From: Phallusia mammillata
Lineage: Eukaryota; Chordata; Ascidiacea; Phlebobranchia; Ascidiidae
Length of the DNA stretch: 64,000 nt
Assembly (NCBI GenBank): GCA_003260075.1
Contig: QLIY01000366.1
Span: 81,361-145,360, forward strand
Direction: 5' to 3'
The notes beneath the pieces were generated by a model. The model saw only the letters and a program-made list of their open reading frames with translations, had not been told where the DNA came from and did not search any database. Positions 36,901-48,255 of this stretch are shown one piece after another. The position numbers were made by a program, and so were the translations under genes. The first letter of the stretch is position 1. Each line of letters opens with the position of its first letter.

Positions 36901-39900
36901 ATTTAGTTTACCAAAAATTTTGATCACTACCTTTTAGCTGGTCATCTTTTAACCCAAGCAGTCCATTTTCTTGCAATTTCTTTTTCTCTTCCTCGTGTTT
37001 TATTTTAGTGAGCTCCTTGGCTCGTTCCAATCTTCTTGCAAGACGCTCTTGTGCGTCCATTGCTTTGTCATAACCAAATCTGTAAGGTGAAGTTGAAGAT
37101 GAACGACGTGATCTAAAAACAACTCAATTTTATTTTCTGTTTTCTTTAAAACCATGGTTCCCAACCTGGGGTTCATGGACCCCTTAGGGAGATGTTTTCA
37201 GGGGGTCCATGGAGGCAAATATGTTTAGTATCATTACCCAGCAGAAAAAAATATCCCAAGTTTGTATACTGTTTTTACAATCCTGCATACAAGTCCAAAC
37301 CGTTTATCACACTTCAATTGTGCCAAGAACAATTACATTTTGTGATTGTTTTCCCTATTGTGACATCATAACGCAAACAGACAATATAGTTTATGTGATA
37401 AACGTTGTGTCTAGTTATATATATTAGAAAATTTCATTTATTGATTTATTATCTTGACCGCTACAATACAGAAACTTCATTGAAATTAAAGGACCGTGCA
37501 GGTGAATGGGAAAGCTTCAAAAGCGCAAGAACTTATAATACATGAAACATCTTACGGTAAATTACGTTGGGGTTCCTACAAAAAGGTTGGGAACCACTGC
37601 TTTAAAACCACATGAGGTTAACAAACCTTCGAGGTCGCCGTTCTCCTCTAGAGCGAGATCTAGATCTTCTTTTCGAGCTTGTCTTTCTGCTCCTTGATCC
37701 CTGTCTTCTACTTCGAGACCGGGATCTTTTGCGACTACGGGAGCTCCTTTTTCTGCTTCGTGATCTGGATCTCTTCGGAGTTCTTGATCTCCTTTTTTTG
37801 CTTCTTGATCGGGAGCGCCGCTTTCTACTTCTGGATCTTGATCTGCGTTTTCTGCTTCTCGATCGTGACCTCCTCTTCCTGCTGCGCGATGTTGATCGTC
37901 GTTTGCGATCTCTTGAATGAGAGCGACGCTTTCTGCTTCTTGATCTAGATCTGCGCTTTTTGCTCTTTGAGCGTGATCTTTTGCGTTCCGGACTTTTTGA
38001 TTTGTTTTTAGTTACTTCTTTATTGTTACTGCAAAATCAAAAAAATTTTTTTATTATTTTTTTATTTAAAACTTGTTGAACACTTCTAATTCATTCGAAT
38101 ACAATGAAGTATGAGCAACATCAATGTTACTGTCAAGTTGCAGCATTTAATGTTACCAACCTGGTTTTAGTTTCATTGTCATCCTTTTGTTTTTTAGTTG
38201 GAGACGATTTACTTCTTGAAGTTGATCTGCAAACAATACAGGACAGCATCATGGTAAATGTAACTGTAATGGGATCCATAATTCAAGGTGCATATGGCAT
38301 GTAATTTACATACCTCATGTACTCATATACATGCATCACATATACTTCAATTTTCTTACCTTGATTTTGATCGTTTATGGCTTTCACTTTTACGTCTCTG
38401 GGATCTGAGATGTCGGTCTCTGCTACGACTGCGTGTTCGGCGTTTATGGCGACTTCTGTCACGATGGCGACTGTCACTTCGGCTGCGGCGCCGACGCTTG
38501 GGAGATCTTAGAAGTGCATATTTCAATTAAACCATTGTCCATAGCCCAGTATATTATACATGACCAGAAAAGAGAAATAAGCCGGTGCTAAAGAAAAATC
38601 ACATTGTTTGCATTTCAATATTTATTCACCTTGATCTTTTTCTATCTGTCCTTGACTTTTTGTTTTTTTCATCCGATTCCTTATCAGAATCATCATCAGA
38701 ACTTCTCCTAGAAAAAAATGCACGTTTTTTACTTTGGTGATCATATTCCTCGCACACATAAAAATTATTACACAAGTCTTCTCCCAGTTATTATGACAAC
38801 TATACAGTAGCTTTCCATAATCACAGTAATTATCTTACAAAAACAAAATGTAACACACACAATTTAAAACAAATTAAATTTGAAATGTTTGGAAATCATA
38901 CTTTCTTAAATTTTCTCTCTTGACTCTTTTTGTTTTGGTGATTGCTGCAGGTCTGTCATTGTCCTGAAATGTATAATATTACAAGAATTTAACAACACAG
39001 TTAAAAATGATGAAATCACACATGCAGTAAAAAATATTTATAATTTTTAGGCATAAATTTCAATTTAAAGGCATTACCTCGGAGTTGTTGGAATCACTAT
39101 TTTCCTCACTTTCTTCAACCTAAAAAATTAACCATCTTGAAGGATTTGTAACCACTGTCCAAAAGAAAACAACAGACAACATTTGACATTACTATTACTG
39201 AGAAACTTAATATTTGCAGTAACTTAAAATTGGGATTAGGTAACTGTGGACTAACATACGAAGTTTAGGACAAGAAAAGTTCAGAGAATAAATCCAATCC
39301 TATGAATTATCAAAGTTTCAAGAGGTTGCATCAGTTAAGTGTTGATAGAGCGGAACAGGCATTTATGACTTAAGCAATGAGTGAAAAATCTCTGATCTTC
39401 TACACTTACCAGCAGGCCTTTCACAAATTACTCGGGACAGCCAACAAGTGAACAGTATTATTACACCAAGCTTTTGGTACTGCAACCAAATGTACTGATA
39501 CACTGTAACTGTCTCTAAATTTGTGAAAATCCTGAAACAGCCGTAAACCGCATAGGCCGATGAGCAAGCACGCTCACTAACGCTGTCTTCACCTGAGGCC
39601 AATATTAGTTCCGTGTTTCCTCTTGTCATTTGTTTGGTACGCAGACGGAGAACGTCAAAAGCTGAGTTTTTAATTTTGTTCACACAATAAAGTGTTACCA
39701 AGGGTTGCAAAAACAGTTGGCAGAAAGCAAAAAAAAAACTTACACAAGCTAGCACGCTTTTAATGTTTTATAGTAGCTGTATGATATTGGAGTAAATTCA
39801 TGAATGGTGCATTGCTTTATCTTTTTTATACTTACCTTTAAGCTATATTAATCAGGGACAGTTTAACATGCAAATGAGGGGTTTTAAAGCACACAAAATC

Positions 39901-40219
39901 AATTCAATCTTAAAGCACATACCACTTTATCTGGTTCTTTCACAATTTCTTCTTCTGGACTTTCATTGTTGTCTTTTTCTGAAAAAAAATTTTTTTTTTG
40001 TCACAATACTTAATCGAAGTGTCATTGCAAATTAAACATTGCTATGTCTGTTTGTGTAATTTTCACTTTTACAAAAAAACATTCACAACATTTTTATTTC
40101 TTGTCATAATGATTATAAGCATAAAAATTGTGTTTATTTAGTGTACCTGTGTCATTATCTTTAGACTCCCAATCGTTTTTCGCCGTCCAACCATCCGGTC
40201 TTGTGTTGTTGTTTGACAT
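33922..40219 (-). CDS. RSRC2: RSRC2-like arginine/serine-rich coiled-coil protein
   Basis: There are fourteen exons on the minus strand: 40219-40147, 39978-39923, 39119-39078, 38963-38902, 38707-38630, 38506-38360, 38226-38161, 38028-37627, 37112-36931, 36781-36705, 36363-36217, 34802-34677, 34207-34106 and 34029-33922. They give 555 residues in phase. An acidic N-terminus (EEEIVKEPDKV) is followed by about 250 residues of RS/RK repeats. Next come the family's conserved block AMDAQERLARRLERAKEL, then TGISVPTYYNP with NPMTYAQQQAKRKKLW, then KFAKLMGIKP, and a tail with RVTTHTQRGVGLGFSS. This order matches vertebrate RSRC2, a nuclear protein linked to RNA processing. The exon 7 donor (gttggt) is weak. 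Introns hold a MITE (37152-37599) and hammerhead-like repeats (34386-34645). Its 5' end faces TRIC across a 1 kb shared upstream region. Confidence 0.9.
34386..34645 (+). ncRNA. Two hammerhead-ribozyme-like repeat units in an RSRC2 intron
   Basis: Unit 1 has CTGATGA (34456-34462), stem II GACC/GGTC around ttata (34463-34475), then AAAAC. Unit 2 has TTGATGA (34597-34603), stem II GACT/GGTC around ttata, then GAAAC (34617-34621). The segment is bounded by inverted repeats, gataagctgcagacagtgca at the left and the complement gcacttgtctgcagcttatc at the right, which could form stem III. Each unit carries one or two changes from the hammerhead core, so both look decayed or are chance matches. They lie antisense to RSRC2. 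Confidence 0.35.
35297..35960. repeat. Diverged repeat with two copies of a gggggctag motif, in an RSRC2 intron
   Basis: The phrase cattttagggggctag occurs near 35312 and again near 35764, each preceded by aaaact(g/c)accc, with similar text after it. The type of element is not recognised. Confidence 0.4.
37152..37599. mobile_element. hAT-type MITE in an RSRC2 intron
   Basis: CTTTAAAA flanks both sides (37144-37151 and 37600-37607). The ends are ccatggttcccaacctgg and aaaaggttgggaaccactg. Confidence 0.85.
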
Positions 40220-41213
40220 CTCTCATAAGAGCTTAAAATAATGCAATTTGGTGACTAAACTATATCCAGAGTCCAGACAAATCAACCAACTGCTCACTTA
40301 TCTCGAGCAATTAAACCAAGCAAATCTACTACAAACATAATGTATTATAATGAAAACAGCATGGGTAACATTTATATCACCATCTGCAAGCAACGGGTTC
40401 AAATTGCACATGATATTAGGCGGAATTTGTCGCGCATCTTCAAAATGGCGAAGACAAACCAAACTTTTATGGAAGTGACGTAAAATGTCGATATTCGCTG
40501 CAGCGAAAAAACTTGGCTGAAGCAAAAATGTGTTTGAAAACAGATTTAAACTGATGAGGCAAAATGGCAAATGTGAATTCACCAAAGAACAAACACAGTT
40601 TTTGCGTGTTGGCAAAGGAAACATTCGGCTAAATTTCTGCATATTATCTACTAATGTTTTTAGTTAAGTCAAAAAGCAGATTGCAAGATCAGAGAAAATT
40701 AGCACCTTAACTTGCTAAATTTCGACCGGAACTTCTCAGTTTGCATGCAAATTGCAACAGCTGCTTGTTGTTGTCTAGAAATTAGACACATATCGCTCCT
40801 TCTTCAATGCTTTGACCTTGACGTATATAAACACAGTGAACAATTACATTACGTAAAAGAAAGAGACAGAGTCGACAAACAGGAAATGTCTATGACTGTG
40901 CAAACAAATCAGCGATTTTGCAATGTTCGTGGGTTAGAGCGCTTGAAGATGTATAAACTGGGTTTCAGGTTCAGCACCCGGGATGCGGTTGGTAACATTT
41001 CTGCTGCAATAATATTTCGTATTTTAATTTTTAACCATTTGGTTTTGATTTCTGTGTTTTTGTTAAGTTAAGGGTGTGTGATGGGCGTGACTAAAATTAT
41101 TTTGTAAATCAACTCTTTTAACTAAAACAATTTGGCAACATCTGACATCAAGTTGGTTATTTTACTGTTTTAGGAGACTTTGTATAGCTGTTTGTAAAAA
41201 TATAGAATACGTA
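40220..41213. other. Divergent upstream region between RSRC2 and TRIC
   Basis: The two genes start in opposite directions from this interval, which could hold a shared promoter. Only short frames are present (for example an 11-codon frame from about 40483 on the plus strand). An acceptor-like gttttag precedes the TRIC start at about 41173. No core promoter motif can be assigned by eye. Confidence 0.4.
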
Positions 41214-43223
41214 ATGGAGTCTTTAGAAATTGTTGCAAATCAGATGGACACTTTATTGTCTACAACTTTAGCAATTCCATGTGAAATCGCTCATTATATT
41301 GTGGTTATTTCAGCACTAAAGAAAATTTGGGGTAAGTTTGTATAATATATTTAGTTATTTGTTAAGTAACATATTTAATGTCATCAGTATTTTATGTATC
41401 CTGAGAAAAATAAGTTTTACATTTTGTTCATTGGGATTTTTTTGTTATAGATGCAAAGAAATCGAGATCCCAACCAATGACAACATGGGCAATGACAATG
41501 TTATGTTGTTTTGGCGGAACCGCAGTTGTCAATTTTTTGTGTGGCAATCCTGTTTTAAGTTCTTTTACAAACAACAGGGTAAGTTGTTTATATCTGTGTA
41601 TAGTTCAACCTTTAAGATATTTAATGCACTCTGTACATCTTAATATTTTAGCTGGTAATTTTGGTGAACTTTTACTGCATTAATGAAATACTACATCTAT
41701 ACATTTCTAACAGTAGTGTCAGGGGTGGGATTCAGCCAGTTCGCACCGGTTCGATAGAATCTATAGACCAGCGAACTGGTTAGCATTACTGGTTACTGTC
41801 AATGGACTTTTTGTAACAGAACCGGTGAAAAATATGACTTTTGTGATAGAACCGCTGCAAAATATGACTTTTGTGAGACTTTTGTGATAGAACCGGCTGA
41901 CAAAAAATTTGAATCCCACCACTGAGTATTACAGATATGATTTATTTAAAAATTGAAACCTTACATTTATCATTTGTTCCAGTCACTTCTACTAGCATCA
42001 ACTATCTGGTGGTTGACCTTCTACTGTCCAAAAGCCCTATTTTCTTCTGTCACTGAATGGATGCCAGTGTCAGTAGTGCTACTCGTTATGAAAGAAATTA
42101 TTCGCACCAGGAAAATTCAGAAAGGTGACATTAACTTAAAGCTTATATTTTTTGTGTTATGTCATTTTGCTACAACAAAACATTGGGGTAAGACAAACTT
42201 AGTCTTATTATTAACTGACTAAAATTGAGTATACATATGTAAAACTAGGTTCAAAGGTCAAGAGTACAATACAATTAAAAAATTGCAATGAGCTTAAGAG
42301 CAAATCATTGCTAGATTAAAAACAGGCTTTTTCTGTTTAGTTTTAGATGAAGTAAAAAAGGTGTTTTGGTAAAACACTGTTTCAACTCTATTTCATCTAT
42401 AAGGTATTGCGCTGAGTCGACCGATCTATCCATCATCCTTCATACTCTGCAGCATACTTGGCATGATTGGGGCTTGTGGAGGTGGCTTTATTAAAACTGG
42501 GGCTTTGGTTTTAGCCTCACCATGGGATAAGGAAACTATCAAGACATTCTCCTTTTCAACGTATGCACCCTTATCATTCTTTTGTTTAATACATGTGATT
42601 TTCATAGTTCTTAACCAGGCACCCTTATATTTGTTCAAAAAAATATGACATTTGGATTTTTATACCCATTGCTTTTTTGTCTTTGCAGTGTCACTAAAAC
42701 TTGTTTACTGTTCTCTGTGGCTTACAACCTTCAAATTGATGAACTACTGCAAACAAACTTCAAAATCATAGCTCTGTGCCAAGCCTCATTTCTCTCAGCA
42801 ATTGTGGTAGGATATTTTGCAGAACAAACACTATACATTATAATGCATTACAAACTAATGGTAAAACAATAATTAAAGTACAAAACATTTCGAGATTTTT
42901 TTCTATTAGTATAAAATTTGTTTTGTTAATGCCTCAAGATTACCTTAAACTATTAAAACAGCTTATAGCTAATCTAACTATTCTGTTATTTTGGTTATAA
43001 CAGAATATATGTGTAACAGAGTGTTACTTTACAGCTTAGTGCAAAGTTTGGAATGCCATTCAACCCCTATGCAGCAATAGAAAAGTTGATTTGTAGCATT
43101 TTCGTTGACTACGAGGCATTTTCTGGTGGAGAAGTCGCACCGAAAGAAAAATCAAAGTCAAAAGAAAAGAAGGCAACCTCAAATGTTGTTGAAAAGTCCA
43201 CCAAGGATAAGAAGAAAGAATAA
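41214..43223 (+). CDS. TMEM38: TRIC cation channel (TMEM38 family)
   Basis: There are six exons: 41214-41331, 41451-41578, 41983-42124, 42404-42560, 42689-42860 and 43035-43223. They give 301 residues, against about 290-300 in vertebrate TRIC-A and TRIC-B. Family features are the luminal-membrane start (AIPCEIAHYIVVISALKK), FYCPKALF, the MKEIIRTRKIQKG segment and the glycine-rich pore helix GMIGACGGGFIKTG. A further helix pair (TKTCLLFSVAY, ASFLSAIVVGYF) and a Lys-rich cytosolic tail (KSKSKEKKATS) follow. TRIC channels are trimeric K+ channels of the endoplasmic or sarcoplasmic reticulum that balance charge during Ca2+ release. The exon 5 donor was chosen after ATG (42860) because it gives the expected length; an earlier gtagga at 42807 would delete most of a helix. 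Whether it is TMEM38A-like or B-like is not decided. Confidence 0.9.
41720..41924. mobile_element. hAT-type MITE in TRIC intron 2
   Basis: The ends caggggtgggattcagcc and gaatcccaccactg are the same family as 13222-13402 and 28822-29048. The flanks agree at only 5 of 8 positions. Internal repeats of aatatgacttttgtgatag suggest rearrangement. Confidence 0.75.
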
Positions 43224-44188
43224 GTCCATCACTGTTGATTAGATATTAAATATGACAAAACATTAACAAATACCATTTGCGCACAGAACAAAGTTTACCA
43301 ATGTAGCATGCTGATGTGTATAGTTTAAATCTTCCAATAGTACATTTTTGTTAATTGCCTTATTATTCGATAATTGAAAATCTTCCAGCTTTGTGAGTAT
43401 TAGAACATTTTAAATCAGGGCTTCTTAATCTTTTACCACTAACTTTTACATTATTATTTTTTGAAACCACGTCACTTGTTGTATTTTATAAAATGCTTTC
43501 AGGGGTATGGTGCAAAAAAGTTAAAGAAGCTCTGTTTTAGATCAATGTTAAATAAATTTGTGTTGCTATATTTTGTTTTAGCAGTAAGAGTTTTTCTAAT
43601 TGCAATAATGCTGATGAGGCGTTTTACTGGTCGCAATGGATGGTTGTTTTAAAGATGTGTAATTATTATTGTATTGTGTTGCACTATGCAATTTCACTTC
43701 ATCACTGTCAATTAAAGCAGTAGAATAAGTTATAGGAACTTAATTATTGTAGACCTCTATATTTTTGTGTCTGATGGTGTTGTCAATTCAAATTTGGACT
43801 ATTTGTTTGTGGTATTGGCGCAAATTGGGTACAAATGTTTGTCTGCAATTATTTATGTGAAACAGCCTACCTATGGTGTTTATTTCTTCATGAAATTGTA
43901 CTAAACCTTCACATAATAATTTGTGCTAAAAAAATACACAAAGCTTGGCAACTGTTGGTGGTCAGAATGGTTTAGTTTTGTTGATTTCAGAAAACGGTAG
44001 AAAGTGAAGCGAAATCTAAATTTTAGGTTCTAAGACAAAACGACCCGATTTTCGTTGTCCTGATTTAAAATAAAATTAAGGGCAAAAGTTTAGTACCTTT
44101 GACGTCATCGCGAGGTGAAGTGAACCGTGAAGTTTGTGACGCATCAACAATCAAGATTGTTTTCAACATGGTGGACGCCGGACGGACG
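43224..44188. other. TRIC 3' region and intergenic sequence
   Basis: Candidate poly(A) signals follow the TRIC stop (AATAAA near 43551, ATTAAA near 43713). A single hAT-like end (cagggcttcttaatc) at about 43417 has no partner. No gene is seen. Confidence 0.4.
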
Positions 44189-44462
44189 GGTAGAGCTACT
44201 AACACCATAACTCACTTGACACCCAAAGTCGATTTGGTTATATCTCCAAAAATGCTTACGGTTAGGGCTATTAGGGTCGGGGTAAGGTATTAGCACTTAA
44301 AATTCAATAAAACTAACCCAAAAAATTAGTTACTAATGTAAAAAAATTAAAAACTTATTTCCCAACCCAACCCATTTATAGCCGCTAAATAAAAAATTCA
44401 GCTCTTTACGCCCCCTAATCGACTTTGGGTGTCAAGTGAGTTATGGTGTTAGTAGCTCTACC
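44189..44462. mobile_element. Fold-back MITE with about 45-bp inverted ends
   Basis: The ends begin GGTAGAGCTACTAACACCAT and are inverted copies over about 45 bp. GGACGGACG flanks both sides (44180-44188 and 44463-44471). A fragment of the same end (gggtagagctactaacac) occurs at about 62199. Confidence 0.85.
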
Positions 44463-44473
44463 GGACGGACGGA

Positions 44474-45364
44474 GGGTCACACTAAAAACAGAAAAGAGGG
44501 AAAAGCAGGAAATCAGCACTAAAAGCAGAAAAGAAAGGAAAAGCAGAAAAAAGGGAAATTGGTGTTTTCTAAAACAGGGAAAAAATAATTCCAGAAAAAC
44601 AGGAGAAGAGTAAAATTTCTTGTTTCATTGCGAAAAGCAGAAAAACGGGAAATGTTTCTTTATTTGTTTTTTTATACCTTTCTAATGGGCTACTCTAAAA
44701 TACGCAATCTACGGCTATAAGGGTCAAGGTGAGGGATTGTAATACAAATAACTTTATAATTTAATTTAGATACCTTTTGGACCTAATTTTCTTAGTGTTA
44801 ACATGTGGTACCATACAGTGCTTAGTACCACTTTCAACACATATGAGAATATTAAGTCCAAACTGGGAATCTAAAACTAAATTATAGTGTTATTTTTATT
44901 ATAAACCTTTACCTAAAAGCCCTAACCATCAACATTTTATAGATTGCGTATTTTGGAGGAGCCCCTTTCAAACTCGTAAAAACCATTTGAATGTGATCTA
45001 TTAGCGTTCTACATCGATTGTGTGTTGTGTCCAATACTGAAAAACAAGAAATGTTTTCTATTTGTTTATTTCCCGTCTTTTCTGTATTTTGACACAATCA
45101 ATGTAGAACGCTATTAGAACACTTTCGAATGGTTTTTAAGTGCTAGAATGGCAAAAAAACAAATAAAGAAACATTTCCTGTTTTTCTGCTTTTCGTATTT
45201 TAAAATCTTATGAAACAAGAAATTTTACTCTTTTTCTGTTTTTCTGGAATTATTTTTTCCCTCTTTTAGAAAACACAAATTTCCCTTGTTTCTGCTTGTC
45301 CTTTCTTTTCTGCTTTTAGTGTTGATTTCCTGCTTTTCCCGCTTTTCTGCTTTTAGTGTTACCC
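44474..45364. mobile_element. Large palindromic element, about 200-bp inverted ends
   Basis: The left arm (from gggtcacactaaaaacag) and the right arm (ending cttttagtgttaccc) are inverted copies rich in aaaagcagaaaa. Both sides abut ggacggacgg. Inside are two more inverted pairs: attagcgttctaca...tgtagaacgctatta (44999-45117), and aaatacgcaatct (44697-44709) with agattgcgtattt (44940-44952). Confidence 0.85.
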
Positions 45365-45737
45365 ACGGACGGACGGTGGTTCGCCTTGTTTTTGTCTGGA
45401 AAGATGTTGTTTTTTATTGTTTCGTATTTTTGAGGTGCAACACCCGACTCGCATTGTGCTTATGTATTAAATTCAAAATTCAGGCTGATAGGAGACAAGA
45501 ATTTAGCAATTTCTAGTTAACAATAAACTTAACTTAATCGGGTCTTCGTTACAAAACCGCTATTTAGGACTAGCGAGTCATAGACAGACTCGACATTATT
45601 TTTGACTGCATGTTGCTGTGCGAAGCATAAAATAAGTACAATACTCCAGTATATAAACTGTTGCTGCCAGGCATAATCAACTATATCTAAAGAAAGAGCT
45701 CTTTTGGGAGCTGTATTTTTTCACTGACTGTTTAACG

Positions 45738-46026
45738 GGGTCATGTCTAAAACTGCGGCCCCCCCCCCCCCCCCCCCCCCCCCCTGTCGCGTCTCTCGTA
45801 AGTACAAAAACTGCGGGCCCACTATATCCATTTCTTGTCGCTTCTCTCGCAAGTATAAAAACTGCGGGCCCACTATATCCAGTGCTTGGCCCGTCTCTCG
45901 CAGGGAATAACTCTGGGTCCAATATATCCAGTGCTTCGCGCAGCAGCAAAGAAGTGGGCCTGCAGTTTTTCAATTGCATGAGGCAGGCCAAGTGATCCAA
46001 GTGGGCCCACAGTTTTAGACATGACC
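45738..46026. mobile_element. MITE containing a 57-bp minisatellite and a C-run
   Basis: The inverted ends GGTCATGTCTAAAACTG and CAGTTTTAGACATGACC lie within actgtttaacg repeated on both sides (45727-45737 and 46027-46037). Inside are a long C-run (about 45759-45784) and roughly three copies of a unit containing ctctcgcaagtataaaaact. Confidence 0.75.
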
Positions 46027-46223
46027 ACTGTTTAACGTCCTATACAGGTCGCCTTCTGTGGTTATACCATAAACCAGTGTCTTAGTCATTTTGTTTTCCA
46101 AGCACTATACAAGCCTGGGTTACATTTCAATACTTTTTGCAGATTTATAAACACAAAAATGAGTTGCATGGTTACATAGATGTTGCTATATATTTGATAA
46201 CTTTACATTGACTTTGATTGAAA

Positions 46224-48255
46224 ATGGCCGTGAGTGTGCTGTACAATGTGAGGTCATTCCTTTCATCGCGTCCTCCGTTGGTGGTTTTTATATTCTGTCT
46301 TGGCATGATGGCCATTGCATTTGTTTCCTTTGCATATTATATCAAACTCAATAACATACGAAACCCTGATATACAAAAGGTATGAAGCAAATAATTCTGT
46401 GTTAATGTATGACCATGATGGGTTGCTACATTACCATGATACCAGAATAAAATTTCAAAAAGTTTTATCCTGAGTAGGGATGTTCAAAGTAGAATAACGA
46501 ATCCTTTGGATGCCAGTCTACACAATATGGCAGCTGCACACGCTATTTTTATTTTAAATGTTTGTACGCCAACTTTTTGGGGTTGCACACGGACTTAAGA
46601 GTCATGCACATGTGTGTGGGAGATGTTAGTCTTGATTCTAAGTGGCTGTACACAGATTTGCTAACTTCTCCGCACAATAAAGAGGCTGTCATAAAAAAAC
46701 TGACCGATGTAACTAAAAAAACTTCATGCTAAATTTTTTTTTAATGTCTACAACAGGATTGGAACACATTTATGGAAAACATTACGAAGATCGACTTTTG
46801 TCTCTCAAATGACACAATCTCAGATGCAGATCTTAACAGGACCATTGATGTAATGCAAGGAATTCATGTGAAGAATGTGTCTTTACATCTTTCAATATCC
46901 GTGCTTTTGCATGTGCCTATGAATGGAAATGTAACATTTTCATCTTTCACAACAATTGTTAATGGGTCCCAACTTGGGCTGTCAGGTAATGTCATTTATG
47001 TGTATATTTATTATTTACAGCATAACCCGTTGATAAATTCCAGAAACATTTTGTGTAAAACAGTGTTAAATTATTGGTAAAACTGGGAAGTTTGAAAATG
47101 CAAAAGTCTCTTCTATTTACTTACATGACAGCTGGTATTTTATGACAAATTCGTTTTCAATCAGGTCCTCTCAAAAATCAGTCAATTCAAATTAGTGCAA
47201 TGCCAATACAACCCTACTCCCCATACTGTGATGAAGAGCAAGGCTGTTTATGGACAATGCCAGCCTGTCTTACTATCACTGGACCACAAGAAATCTTTCC
47301 TTTTACTCCGTAAGTTTGCTAGCAAAGAATTGGTTGGCATATTTTGAAAGTGTAAATGAAAGGCAAGTTGATTAAAGGGTTAACAATGACCCCAAAATTT
47401 AAAGTTAGTAATTGTATTTTTGAACTTTTTTTGTCAACAGTTTGTACATACATATTTGACATTTAATAGGCTTACGTGTTGTTTGTTCAAACAACAAAAA
47501 CAAATTTTGCTGTAACAATAGTGCACACAAAAAATTGTTTTAAATTGCTCTGAAAACTATATTATTTTGAATTACAACCGTTTTGTATGTTTGTTACAGG
47601 CGACCTGTGTCATGTAAATTTAAATCAAACACCACAGATAAAGCATACAAAGATGGACGATTGGTCTCTTCAGTCCCAGGAAAAGCAACCACATCTCAAT
47701 GTCCGTCACTACTGATGAAAATTATTCATGAGGAAGATGAACAACTGTTTGTAGTTTTAACAGTGGTAGGTTTATTCACAAAAAATCGGACTTGGTGTAT
47801 ATAGATTGTTACTTGTGTGAATTTGATGGTCCAAAGAAGTAAACATAAAAAGTTATTTTTTAAACATACTATTTATACATCTACAACTGATTGGAGTAAC
47901 ATGTATTAATTCATGTAGCATATTATTGTTAAGTTAAGTTATTGCCTCAGTGACAGTGAAATATAAAATCAGGAACAGTTTTATACGTCTACTCAACCGA
48001 CAGACCTATGCAACTTTTTTGCCGTTTCAGCTTTTGATGTTTCATATACAATCTTGATTGTTTATTTTTTTGAAGGAAACTCGATCAAGAGTTCAGGTTC
48101 GATTGCTGCATAGTAGCTACTTCCTTTTTGTTGTAATCATCACTGTTATACTGTTCGGAATTATCAGAGGAGGCCGTCATCACCATATCGAATCTCCAGC
48201 GCATTCCAACCGACGCAGCAGGTCACCATTACTCAGTCGACAAGGCTCCCCATGA
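46224..48255 (+). CDS. TMEM248: TMEM248-like two-pass membrane protein
   Basis: Exons: 46224-46379, 46757-46985, 47165-47309, 47600-47765 and 48076-48255. They give 291 residues (human TMEM248 is a little longer). The N-terminus has the family signature SSRPPLVVFIF...MMAIAFVSFAYYIK, then an extracellular region beginning DWNTFMENITKIDFCLSNDT. Conserved points in it are GSQLGLSG, YSPYCDEEQGC, MPACLTITGPQEIFP and RPVSC. The C-terminal helix (SSYFLFVVIITVILFGII) follows LLHSSYFLFV, which matches the vertebrate LMHTSYFLFV, and a basic tail ends the protein. The molecular function of TMEM248 is not established. Poly(A) signals lie near 48897 and 48954. Confidence 0.88.

Noticed and set aside
37612-37948. 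Leu/Asp/Arg-rich plus-strand frames opposite the RSRC2 RS-repeat exon
   Set aside because: Antisense shadow of the arginine/serine repeat; the minus-strand frame has matching splice sites and family motifs.
40298-40642. 114-residue minus-strand frame between RSRC2 and TRIC
   Set aside because: No domain, and the interval is the shared upstream region; the composition is typical of a chance frame.
45677-46000. 107-residue minus-strand frame with repeated YSGPAVF peptides
   Set aside because: Translation of the minisatellite and C-run within the MITE at 45738-46026.
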